Below are positions 43,701 to 54,500 of a stretch of DNA of 64,000 nt, piece after piece. The first letter of the stretch is position 1; each line of letters starts with the position of its first letter. Origin of the DNA: Tribonema minus (lineage: Eukaryota; Sar; Xanthophyceae; Tribonematales; Tribonemataceae); contig JAFCMP010000527.1 in assembly GCA_017506865.1 (NCBI GenBank), forward strand, positions 248,001-312,000, read 5' to 3'. The notes under the pieces are model-generated. The model ran no database searches and was not told where the DNA came from. It saw nothing but the letters and a program-made list of their open reading frames with translations. A program made the translations under genes and the position numbers.

Positions 43701-46700
43701 TTCTGCACGGACGCATGGAATGTAGACGGAGGCTGTGGCGCATGGCACAGGTTCAGTACATACTGCGTAATCCAGTGGCCGCGTGAGGATTGTGTTGTGT
43801 GGACAGCAGGTGTGCGGACCATGCGTAGCACATGTAGGGTCACTTGTGGGCGGCGAAGCTTGCGTAGATGGCGCCTGTATATTCAAACACCAACTGATCA
43901 TAGAGAGGCAGGATTTGTTTGGCAGCACATGATTACTGACAGTCGCCATCAAGGACAGACCTTTGTCAAAGCGAGGTATTGACACAGTTCAGGGTTAGAG
44001 CTGATCGCAGAGCTCAGTTTGAGCAAGGTGTTGAGACAGGTTAGGGTTGGGATTACTCTTTGTTGGAGCATATGGCAGTCACATGCTCATTACTAGGGTT
44101 AGGGTTAGCCCTAGGTACGTACTTCCAGACAAAATACAATACATTCACTTCTAGCAGCACACGACTGGCGTCGGTCTTCTGTTGCATTGGTCGCCTTGAT
44201 GTCTGCCTCTGCCGGTGTGGGCAGTGAGCAACAGCTCTCTACGTTGCCACACTCTTAACACCTCCTGTACCTCCAACTCAACCCCTCGATTAAAGTCCTG
44301 ATCTAACATACACCCGACGATCATTAGAGCGTCATTATGAGATCAGCAGCCTTCTATACTCAGCTGCAGCGAGATGAAATTGCAGGACGCTGCAAGACTT
44401 CAGCAGTTGATGTACACTTGGACAGCAGTTGAAAGGGCTTGGCCAATATGATGGTGAAGACTTGGAAGGCGCGTATCATAATTGGCATGTTCTAGCATCA
44501 GAGTGAGGCAGCTGCAAAGGCTGATTGTGTTTGGTTATGAAGCTAGGGTTGGCGTAGGTCACCTGCTCTGTTGCCAGACATGGCACGCCCAGCTCTCTGC
44601 ACACGCCCACCATGTGCCTGCAAGTGCAAGGCAGAGCAAGCAGTATGCATGACAAGCAGGTCGTTGTAGAGTATGGTCAGAAGCTTGGTCTTTACAACAC
44701 CACATACTGCTACCGTGTGGCTCATCACATATGACTGCCAAGAGTGCCACCCATGTATTTAGCTTCTGTTTCTAGCACCTATTCTGTGTGTTACAGCCTG
44801 TACCGCATGTCAACACAGGATGAACACCAGGCAAGAAGGGCGACCAGCTAGTGCTTGTGACATACGACATCTGCTGACCTGAACTTTGAAGCCAAGCGGC
44901 AAATGCCATGTTGGTTGCAGGTAACACGTCAAGTATGGCAGAACAACAAAGTGGTGATGTCCTCATAAATACATCTGCTCACTGACTGCAGCGCCCTTTC
45001 AAGAAGCCAATATATGAAAGCGGCGATGAAGAAAGGAGGATCGCGCCCATGTAGTAGAGCATCTATGATGTCGACACACTGTGTTGAGCTGCGCTGAATC
45101 GCTTGCGATCTGCCTTGCTGCGAGGTGCTGAGGGTTGCAGCCCAACAATTCAGTTCATATCGTGAAACATTGAATCAAAAGTACTTCAAAAAGTCAACAG
45201 CGTGTTCGTCAAGGTCTACATTTACAGGTTTGGTACTCTGAGAGTTGCAAAATTGCAGGCGGTTGTTCAGCTGCAGACGTAAACAATGCCACTCTCCACG
45301 CACGTGAGTGCAATGGGCCTCCTCTGATTGCATCTCTCAATATCCCATTGGCTTTGGCTTGATGGCACCATCAGCTGCTGCTGAGCACCCTCTGCCCTCA
45401 GCCACGCACCGTGGACATGGGATGAGCCGCCAACTGGTCGCAAAAGAAGGTGTTGGGAAGAAGACCCAAATAAGCTACTCTTCAGTTTGATGCTCACCCC
45501 ACGAGTCTTGCCAACACAATGCGGCAAAGTGCCACTACACCACATCACTGGAGAAGAGGGTGTAGTGTCTGAACATGGAACAAGACGCTGCTGAATGTGT
45601 GGCTGGAGAAAGCTACTACAACAGGAGGGATTAGACAAGCTTGCGCACAGCAGACATGAACTGGCCTACAGACTCATTACTGTTGCACATCATTATGAAC
45701 TGCATGAGGCGATGTGGTGAATGGCAAGAGCGGCGTGCTCAGCTGTACAGTGCGATTACTGCATAGTACTTGCCTTGTTGTCTCAATGACTGTGGGCATC
45801 TGGTGAATGACAGATCGAAATCGCTCTTGAATATCGCACACAAAGAGTATGCTGTGAGGACAAGACAGACGAAACACGGCGCGAAGCTTGTTGACTTTGT
45901 GAGTATCTGCAATTGGATATGATGCAGAGGGTGACATCATGCAGAACTAGCCAGGGACCCGCCATCACGATGCCATGCAAGGAGCACTCCAGTTGATGCT
46001 GCATGAGCACTCTCACGCATCAGCACAAGCGCACAGGCAGCTGAAGATGCGTGTGCGAAGGGGATAACCATCATCAGGCGAACGTATCGTCCTAACCACA
46101 GTTCAAAGCCAAATGTGTTGCAGCATCACTGCAATGCCTAATGGAAACCATGCTCAGGTGATGAGCAGTTATGTCGTTCCCCTGCAGCAGCAATGATGGC
46201 ACCAGCCTGGAAGATGTGCCTCAGAACAGACCCTATCGTTCACGACATGCACCAAGTCAAACATTCAAGCGGCCTGCCGGCCAGATGTGTTGTGGGCGGT
46301 GAGGTGTGCGTTTTCCAAAAGTCACCATGGGTCAGATCGCATCAGATTCTGTATGGACACTACCATCACCCAATGTCAATTGAGACACTTCAGAGCACTG
46401 CTTCCGTGACTCATGAAGCTAGGCAAGGGGTCAAGAGCGTGCATCAGGCTGGTTGCAATGACACACAGAGTTGACGGGATGCCCCTGTGTAGACGCCTAC
46501 GACCAATCACTCTGAAAGAGTTACCACAGTCGCTGAAGCGATTGTTCACGGACATATGAACGACTCGAACGGCCAAGGCTAAGCGTGGCAGCTTGCACCA
46601 AGAAGTCACTGCCGTGCTACGCTAGCACGGCGCTCTTGGTCGTGGTTGATAGTAGAAGCCAGACACTCCCTTAGTTGTGGTCGAACAACAGCTCGTGCGT

Positions 46701-46890
46701 CAGCACAATTCCATGCCGCGAAACCCTGCCGTCGCAGTGCGTGAACCCCGTCGAGTGTCACATGATAATCGCCAAGCTGTGTACAAAGATTAGTTGATTG
46801 AACTTCAAATTGAGGGAATCACCTGCAATTGGGATCCACTTTGCCCAGCGCGCGGGCTGTCTGCCTGATGATTTTGGCTCCAGACAGCAT
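40751..46890 (-). CDS. ISOC2: Isochorismatase-like hydrolase (ISOC1/ISOC2 family)
   Basis: Eight exons, all phases consistent, give 220 residues: 46823-46890, 45774-45851, 44563-44617, 43563-43702, 42917-43009, 41929-42010, 41410-41477, 40751-40829 (TGA). Family landmarks are ILFVCDIQERFR (Asp29), VPCLATEQ, IFAKQKFSMW (Lys95), VILCGIEAHVCVLQTCLDL (Cys133), HVVVDGVSSQRPLDRAVALRRM and VGAFLTTAESVTFQ. The Asp-Lys-Cys triad of the cysteine-hydrolase superfamily is complete. Length and order match animal ISOC2 (about 205 residues); the true substrate of this family is not established. The second intron appears to be GC-AG (AAG before GCAAGT), because only this donor keeps the frame and the expected length. 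The start ATG at 46890 lies 97 bp from the divergent PPR gene. The last base of the short first exon, AG, joins C to give Ser23 before ILFVCD. The gene symbol is by homology. Confidence 0.88.
42111..42140 (-). repeat. Telomere-like CCCTAA array abutting an exon-fragment duplicate
   Basis: CCCTGACCCTAACCC and further units run directly into CTGGCTGCTGATGCCGTC, a copy of part of ISOC-like exon 41929-42010. A second short array lies at 42242-42259. Confidence 0.75.
42138..42176 (-). repeat. Duplicated fragment of the ISOC-like exon 41929-42010
   Basis: CTGGCTGCTGATGCCGTCGA...CCACATGCACAGAG corresponds to 41971-42007 (CTGGCTGCTGACGCCGTCCA...CCACATGGACAGAG) with few differences. It lies in the intron upstream of the real exon and is not needed for the reading frame. 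Confidence 0.7.
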
Positions 46891-46987
46891 TGTTACCAGG
46901 CTTCCTTCCGTCCTGTGTCCGGCTTACGCCTTACGTTTGCGTTTTTCTCAGCATCATGAAGTTCAAGTTTGACGTTCGTTAATAAGC
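46891..46987. promoter_or_regulatory. Short divergent (bidirectional) promoter region
   Basis: Only 97 bp separate the ISOC-like ATG (46890, minus) from the first ATG of the PPR frame (46988, plus), or about 154 bp if the PPR start is 47045. Both 5' UTRs and core promoters must fit here or overlap the neighbour. No TATA box is evident. Confidence 0.5.
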
Positions 46988-48715
46988 GTGTTCACCATGA
47001 TCTCGGCTGATGCATTTTTTGGCGTGTGTTGGGAGGGCGGCGAAATGCTAGCAGCTGCACGATGGCAAGGCAGGCGAGCTGGCAGGGAGCTCCAGCGGCT
47101 CTTGATCTCCACTGCCAGGCGGTGGCAGCGTTCACAGCACGTCACGGAAATTCAGCAGCGTGAGTTTTCATGCGTGCTCGCCCTAGGCGGCGTAGCTGGC
47201 CATGTAGTGCGCAGCTGCCGCAGCATCGATTATGCGCGCCGCAGCTTTACCGGCGTGTCCTCGACGAAGGTTCCAGCGGCGGGCACAGCTGCCGGCGACG
47301 GTCGTCAGGATCCTGCACTGGAGTCAGGCAAACACTCATCAAGCACGAACTCAATCAACCCTCATCAAAGCGTCAGCAGCAGCAAAGCCAGCAGCAGCAG
47401 TAGCCATGACAAGGCACCCACCGCTGAGAAGCGTCAGCTCGTCGCCACGGACGCCTATTCAGAAGTCGTGCGAAAGAAATTGGAGGAGGGCAAACTAGAA
47501 GCCGCGGCAGGGTTTCTTGGCGGCATGGTGAAAGGCGGGCATCGTCCCCACATCTCGCTCTTTCACCGCTTTCTAAAGGCTGTGGCTGCCAAATGTGGAG
47601 CGAAGGAAGCGTGGCGTGTGCTGGCACTCATGAGGCAATCTGGCACTCAGCCAGATGTGATGGCATACAATTTGGCTTTGCGCTCACAGACCACCTTGCA
47701 GTCTGCTGATTTGCTGCTCAAGGAAATGGTGGACGCTGGCGTAGCCCCAGACAGGGGCACATACACGGCGATGCTGCGCGCGTGCCGCGTGTCGCGTGAC
47801 ATGCCGCGTGCGCTGGAGCTCTTCGCTCAGATGGAGGCAACCGATCCCAGCTTCGCCGATACGCCGGCGTGGAATTTGCTCCTGCATGCAATCATTGCAA
47901 GCGGCAATCCACAATCAGCACTACGAAAGGCCACCGAGATGACACAGCGCGGCGCTGCACCTAATGCAGTCACATTCTCCCTGCTGCTGGCAGCCCATGC
48001 AGCTCGTGGTGACCAAGCCAAGGTAGACAGCTTGGTCTCACAGATGAGTGCCTCAGGAGTGGAGATCGCGCCTGCGTATTATCGCTGGGTTATTGAGGGG
48101 TACGCGCAAGGCGGGCTCATGCAGCGCGCGGAGGACGCATTGGAGGCGACCCTGACGAGCGGTATATTTAAGCTAAACATGGCCGTTTCACTTCTGTGGA
48201 ACTACAGCAATGCAGGAAACCTGCCACGGGTTGAGTACTGGCTACGACGCTTGTCAGCGTCAGGCCACAAGCCAACTCTGACCATGTGGAGCGCGGCCAT
48301 CAACACGGCCCACCAGGCAGGCGACACGGACACAGCGGATGCACTCTGGCGAGACGCAGAGGCGGCAGGCGGCATGGGTACTATGTACAAGGAAATGCGG
48401 AGGGTCAGGGGGGGTGGGGGATGGCACATGGTGCGCGATCAGCCCGCACGCTCACGGGATGCCGGGAGCACAGTGCTGGATCTCACCATCTGCGGTGTCG
48501 GGGTGGCGCTGGCGGCGCTTCGCGCGGAGGCGCATGACTTGCGCAACAAGTCACCCTCGGCGTTCAGGTATGTATTCATGGGGACGCGCATGCCCTTGAA
48601 TGTCAAGAATGAAGTCATGGACGGTATGCATGAGCTAGGATTGCAGGTGTCTGAGGTGCCGGGGGCTGCCTATTTCTACAAGATTGCGGTGCTGGCCAGC
48701 CAGCGTCAAGGATAA
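46988..48715 (+). CDS. Pentatricopeptide repeat (PPR) protein with SMR-like C-terminus
   Basis: A single uninterrupted 575-codon frame with no visible intron. About eight PPR units occupy residues 187-460, each a helix pair ending in a G-x-x-P[DN] pattern (for example LALMRQSGTQPDVMAYNLAL, LLKEMVDAGVAPDRGTYTAM, ATEMTQRGAAPNAVTFSLLL). PPR proteins bind organellar RNA and act in its processing or translation. Residues of about 495-570 (VLDLTICGVGVALAALR...FRYVFMGTRMPLNVKNEVM) look like an SMR domain, but the usual DxH motif is DLT, so nuclease activity is doubtful. The Arg/Ala-rich, acid-poor stretch after Met20 (MLAAARWQGRRAG) reads like an organelle transit peptide, so the true start is probably ATG at 47045. 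It is divergent from the ISOC-like gene. A TGTAA lies at 48960. Confidence 0.85.
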   Translation: MFTMISADAFFGVCWEGGEMLAAARWQGRRAGRELQRLLISTARRWQRSQHVTEIQQREFSCVLALGGVAGHVVRSCRSIDYARRSFTGVSSTKVPAAGTAAGDGRQDPALESGKHSSSTNSINPHQSVSSSKASSSSSHDKAPTAEKRQLVATDAYSEVVRKKLEEGKLEAAAGFLGGMVKGGHRPHISLFHRFLKAVAAKCGAKEAWRVLALMRQSGTQPDVMAYNLALRSQTTLQSADLLLKEMVDAGVAPDRGTYTAMLRACRVSRDMPRALELFAQMEATDPSFADTPAWNLLLHAIIASGNPQSALRKATEMTQRGAAPNAVTFSLLLAAHAARGDQAKVDSLVSQMSASGVEIAPAYYRWVIEGYAQGGLMQRAEDALEATLTSGIFKLNMAVSLLWNYSNAGNLPRVEYWLRRLSASGHKPTLTMWSAAINTAHQAGDTDTADALWRDAEAAGGMGTMYKEMRRVRGGGGWHMVRDQPARSRDAGSTVLDLTICGVGVALAALRAEAHDLRNKSPSAFRYVFMGTRMPLNVKNEVMDGMHELGLQVSEVPGAAYFYKIAVLASQRQG

Positions 48716-48959
48716 ATGCCACTGCAGCTACTTGTCCAGTGCACAAGTCCGTTGGTGACTCGCATCCGTTCCCTGAAATGTTGTTGTTGTTCTGTTTGAC
48801 ATTGAAGAGGTGCTGCTGATGCTAGCTGTCGCATGTTGACAGGATGTGTGTTGAAATGTGTCATGCATGCTCCAGGGGCTACTTGTATAGGATCCTGCGT
48901 GCTTGTGTGTCGCAATTGATGAGGAATGCAATGCGTGTGGTTTGAGCTATCTTGCTCTT

Positions 48960-48964
48960 TGTAA
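48960..48964 (+). terminator. Candidate poly(A) signal TGTAA of the PPR gene
   Basis: CTTTGTAAAC, about 245 bases past the PPR stop codon. TGTAA is the typical chlorophycean poly(A) signal. Confidence 0.4.
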
Positions 48965-49581
48965 ACTTTGTCAGATTTCTGGGAGGCAGCAGCTGCCGTA
49001 GGGTAAGTGGCACCAGTGCACGTGTCCTGCATAGTTTGGGGCCTGCACTGGCTTTGTTTGATTTTGATTGTTCAGCTGCGCACCCTTGACATTCATGGCT
49101 TATTTGCCTGGAGGATCGTGCCTTGCGCAGCTGTGGTATCAATTGGTAAGCTTAGGCTGACTTTGCTGCATCTCAAATTCTGCCATGATAGGCACGCACA
49201 TCTTTTTTTGTCGTGCACACATCAGCTTTGGCAGTGCTACGCTACATGGTCCAAAATCATGCTGCAATGCAATGAATGTGTCTGGCACACTGTCTGCAAT
49301 GTTACATAAGGCGGACTGATCATCATTTCAGGCTGCCATTGTTCAATGCAAGTAATCAGCCTTTCAGAAACTTCAACCCTGAAAAGAATTCATGAGAGGC
49401 AGTATTTCAGCCGCGTGGGGCAAAAAGATGATGGGACACGAAATTGGAGCAAAATTTGGGTGAAGTTGGCGCTGACTTGCAGTTTGAGTGAGACTGCGTT
49501 TTCACGGGTTAGCAGAAGCAGGAGGAGGCTTCCTCCTCTAGATCGATGATTGAAAGGGGCTCGAGCAATTGCTGACGCTCC

Positions 49582-50148
49582 TTGTTGCATCGCATGTGTG
49601 TCACAGCATGGCAGCCCTGGCGGCGGATATACCACTTCAAGAACGCCAATTTGAGCCGCGCTGGAGCAGGGCTAGCGTTCTTGCTGGCGCCTCAAACAGG
49701 CAGCAGATGTTGCCAATTCTTCAGTTTTGCTGCAGTTGAAGATGCACCAGCCTTGCAGAAGACGGCGTGCGCAGCAGCTTTCAACTGGATGTTGCCGGGC
49801 GGCGCGGCGTCGCTCAAGGAGCGCAGCTGCGGCTTTGATGCCAGGGAGGACATCAAGTGCTGGCAATCATGCAAAAGGATTAAAATGGCACATGAGCATG
49901 CGGTTGCGCTGTGGAAGCTGCTGCGCAGTGAGGTGCTCCTGCTGGAGGCGCAGCCAACTGAGGTGCTGTCACAGGAGCTGGACTGGAAGATTGTGGGCCT
50001 GCATGGACGTCTCAGGCGAGCTGTTGCATACTTATTTTCCACAGGCGAGCAAGCGCGATTGCAGCATAGTTGGCATGCTCTTCCGGCGCCTGTCATGATG
50101 CCTGCGCACCTTTCCAGTCACTTCACAGCTCGCATGTGCTGCTCGTGA
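49582..50148 (+). CDS. Hypothetical protein or exon, unrecognised
   Basis: A 188-codon frame. Residues of about 65-165 have a plausible helical composition (AREDIKCWQSCKRIKMAHEH, ALWKLLRSEVLLLEAQ, QELDWKIVGLHGRLRRAVAY) rather than the Ser/Cys-rich look of the opposite-strand frame. No family is recognised. An acceptor-like TTTTGCTGCAG at about 49735 suggests it could be an exon of a spliced gene. It lies between the PPR gene and UTP25. It could equally be non-coding. Confidence 0.3.
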   Translation: MLHRMCVTAWQPWRRIYHFKNANLSRAGAGLAFLLAPQTGSRCCQFFSFAAVEDAPALQKTACAAAFNWMLPGGAASLKERSCGFDAREDIKCWQSCKRIKMAHEHAVALWKLLRSEVLLLEAQPTEVLSQELDWKIVGLHGRLRRAVAYLFSTGEQARLQHSWHALPAPVMMPAHLSSHFTARMCCS

Positions 50149-51562
50149 CATGCCTGCGTGTCGCCGATTAGTACTGGCGCATAGCTGGCAATGGTGAACC
50201 TGTGCCGCTCATCGAGCTCAGTGGCGGCGCAAAACCTGTGCTGCGCCATTTACGGTGGCGTCAACGCAAACACACATAACGATGCAGCTTGCGGCGCGCA
50301 CGCGTGCTGTCGCCCATTGAAGCCGGCGGCGGCGCGATGTGCGTGGCTATTTCACGGAGCCGGTGATGTGCACTCAATCTGCCACCTTCAGCAGCCAGCG
50401 AGAGTGACATAGTCTTCACTGCTGATGCAGCGTTGCCGCTGCCCATGGATGCAGGCGGCAATTGAATGTCATACGTTGCGGCTCATGCATTCTCAGGCTC
50501 AGCTAGCTGCGGTGATCACAAGCGTTGCTGCACATGCAGTACAGCTTGGTGTTGTGCGCATCAGTGATATGCCCATTCAACGTGAAGCCAGCGACGCCGC
50601 ATCATGCGGCGGCGCGCGCGTTCGCAGCGCCGCCCATTGCATCTGGATGCAATGCGCACAAGCATCGCTTGCAGGCAGCTGGCAGCGGCGGTGGTACACA
50701 AACACTTCGCAGCACTTGGATTTGTCACATCCTACCATGCCCGGTGGCTTGAGTGGGCGCTGCACGGCGCGCAAGTTTGTTTGTTTGGGGCGACGGCACA
50801 CAGACTGCTGCGCTGCTTGGCTTTCTCTTGGGGTGCATGTTGGCTTGCAAGGTGCACTTGCTAGTGTGTAGCAAGTGCTGAGTTTGCATAGCATGTTTTG
50901 TTTATCAGAACCCATAACATGTGGACACGTATCTCTGAGCAATGGCGCAGATGTGCTACTGGCAGGGACCATGCCTGAGGGTTGAAACTTCAAAGTTGCC
51001 TGAATGTCAAATGCCCTAGAAGTGAGCAGGATTCTAATTCTGCAAATACGTTGATCACTTATGTTGCGTTGGTGATGTGCATTGTGCAGTGTGCATTGAA
51101 CATGCACATAGCAGATTTTGTGCGTAAATGCTTAATACAGCCATGGACTCTCAGCATTAATTATTGTGGGCACGTGTGGCACCATCAATATGGCAGATTG
51201 GTGCTGCTTTTGCACGATTCTGCGGCTGTGCCCCTGCAGCGGCTGCCACATGTGCTGTGCCGCATGTCTTTATGACTCTGCACACCAGATGCTAACAAAT
51301 CTTAGGCCTGAAGCCGCGCTGCGCGCAGCGAGTACGCCCGCGGCGGCGGCAGCGAATTTTAGCCGAAATCTCCTCTTTTCTTCCCCCTTTTTTTTCCTTT
51401 TTTCCCCCTCAAACCCACACAGCTAAAAATTTGCCGAGTTGCAGCATGCTCTGATTTCCTTTCCCTTCCTTCCTCAAGTGCAAGTTGAACAGGTGACATG
51501 CCATTTTTTTTACGAGGAGAAAGTTGTGGTGAGACGAGAGACGCTAGAGCCAGGGCGTCAAC
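50149..51562. other. Intergenic, upstream of UTP25; overlapping weak frames
   Basis: Frames on both strands at 50425-51107 overlap one another and none shows a family motif. A pyrimidine-rich stretch at 51365-51410 and a GC-rich patch at 51310-51350 precede the UTP25 start and may belong to its promoter or 5' UTR. Confidence 0.35.
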
Positions 51563-54500
51563 ATGGGCAAGGGCAAAGGCGGGAAGAAGAGCGGCGGCAA
51601 GGGCAAGAAAGGGAAAGGCAAAAGTCCAAGGGCGCGCTGGGGTGATGAGGACGAAGTGGCAGCGCCGCCGCAATCTCGCAAGGTCTGCTACGAATGGAAC
51701 TAGACTAGCAAATAGCAAGTAGTCAGCGTAGTGCACGAAAAATGTTCAGTCGCTTGCTTTTCCGTTCCCGTCAACACCACAGCGCTGTGTTGAGGCTTTC
51801 ACTTCAAGTATTTCGAGGATTGCTGAAATTCAGATTCATCTGAGGCATTCCTCGGCACAGGAGCTGAAGGAGCGCAATTGGCATGCTCATATAGATCTTC
51901 AAACTGGGTAGATCTGCAGCGCCAGCGGCTTTGCGCTTCTTGCACAATCCACCAACTAGGCTGCTTCATGAGGATGTCATGCCGCACATTCGGCTTAGTG
52001 AAATGCAACCCGTGAGTACCAGCGTCAACATGATACGAGAAGATCATACAGTTGACAACACCAAGGCGGCGCCTCAATTCGTGCACAAGGGGCTGCAAGG
52101 CACGCCTTGCACTTGCAGAACAAGCAGAAGCCGGAATTACCAGCTGTTGAAGCTGGCTACTGCTTTGTACGCAAGTGACTTGCAGGCTCTAGTCATGCAT
52201 GTTGGCATAAAACCTATAAAATCTGTGAGGCATGACTTGCCGTTCTTTTGCATGGTGACATTCAAGCCAGGCATGCCTTGCCCTCGTTCCACCTCTGAAA
52301 ACTGTTAATGGCCAAGCCGTGCGCGATGCATGACGCATGAAGGGCGTTACTGCCTCATTGTGATTTTTAAAATCAATGTGCATGTTTTGTGACACTGCCG
52401 ACAATAATAGTACATGTTCGCATCATCCAAAATCATAGACTAGTGCCGTCACGGGTCTGTCAGCATGTGTGCGCTATGCACACGACCACTCAACAGGCGG
52501 AATACACATCGGCAACAAGATGCATTTAGCCGCTGCCTATACATGATGCTGCATTGATGCACATGAATGCACATTCTGGTGATGCTGATGTGCCACGCCA
52601 TGTGTTGTCTGCTGGTACTCAAATTCAGCGCTGATCCTGTTGACTGTTGTGTGCACGACAGTAGCGACCAGCTTCATTTGCCACTGTGCTGCATTGCCAC
52701 AACGGCAGAAGTTTGAGATGGCAGCGACGCTGGCAGGTTACGACACCGCATTGCCGACAGAGTGACACGAGGCATTGAACCCGTACATAGTCCTACACCT
52801 ACGTTGCGGGGGATGCCGCGAATGCCGACGCGGTGTGATCTATGTACAGTGTTGCAGTTATTCATCATCACACATATACATACATGCCTGTCCTGCAGGG
52901 CGTTAATGCAGCGGCGGGAGATGGGCATGGTGGTGGTGACCGGCCACCCAGGAAGCGGCCACGTGTCACACAGGAAATGCAGGACAGGTATGTATGTACG
53001 TGTGTACTTGTATCATCTGAGCGTAGCCAAGACTGAGCCTGATCCTAGGAACACACCGCTATTAGTTGGGACATAGTGCTTCTGTGCGTTGGCAGCTGGA
53101 GCTTCAGCTCAACTTCAAGTTCCAACATTATGGCATACGTCAGTCAAACTGCGCATGGAGGCAGCACGGAAGGCCTACCGCACTGAATGGTTGAGATGCA
53201 GCAGCGCTGATTCTATGTTTGATACAGCTCTGACTCCGAGACTCGAAATGTCTGTGCCTCAAAATCACTACAGTTTTTGTGCTGATGCTGAAAGACATGA
53301 TTGTGACTCAGGGCTTTGAGCAGTGAGGTTACGTAGTAGCAGTGCACCAGTCAGGACTTGCCTGTCTAGTCAGTGTCCTCTTGCTCTCTTTTTAATGCCA
53401 AAATTACCCGCACATTTCTTGACAATATGCAGGTTCAGAATTGTGAGCGACTCTACTTGGAGTTGGCTTGTGCAACGAATGCAAACGGTGCATAGCGGCC
53501 CACAACAGATGCGCCCAGCTGCTTACCTGGTGTTTCCGGCTTACACTTTTCATGATGTTTGACACGTCTACTTCTAGTCTATAGCTGAGCCAAGCAAACC
53601 AGCACACACCAGCTTTTACATTGACGATATCAGTGCCTTATTCTGAGTGTGTCTGTGCCATATGCGACAGGGAGCGTCGGTTGAAGATCATGTCGCTGAA
53701 CCGCCAGAAGGAGCGGGGATTGACACAACAATTGTCGCTGCCCAGCAAACCAGACCTGCTGGCCCCTCCTAAGGTATGTCAGCAGAGCTCAAGTGTGATC
53801 ATCAAGTACGCGCTTGTGCCACCACAACCAGGGTGTGTATGTATGTACCCCTGCTCATTGCCATGGTGCCTTGCAAAAAAGCAGCAGTTGCTGCGGTACC
53901 TGTGGTTAGGAGCACTCAGTGGCAATATGGACCTACATGGTCTTTCTGAGGTAGACGGCTGCTGTTGAAGTTTCAGTTGCTGTTGAAGTTATTTGTTCTT
54001 CTGGTGCTGAGCATCATTTGAAGGCTGCGCCCACCGCATGCCTGCCGTGTACTACTGCTCTTGCCGTATGACAAACAAGCGCTGTCGACCATTAGCGTGA
54101 TGCACCATCTTCTTAGCAAGAGGTGTAGATAGGTCTGAAAAGCAAGGGCAGTGCTCTGTGCTGACCGCATCTTACGGTTAGTATGCTATGTATATGGACA
54201 GTATGTAGGTATGCAGCTGGTAGTGGCATGTATGTGAGTAGAGTGGGTTACGCTGGCACTGGTAGTGTGTACAGCAGTACGTCAACTTGAAGTGAGCTCC
54301 ACGCGGGGGCGATTCAAGAACTTCAACAAATACTTTTTCATATCACCGTCTCAGCGTGTGTCTCTGCTTTAATCAACTGCAGTCTCTCCTGGCGCAGGCA
54401 GTGGCACAACGGAACGTCCCCGGGCACATGTCACAACGCCAACTTGCTTGCTTCAGTGCTCAGCTATTGTCACGCTTCATGCATGCACACAGCACCTGCT

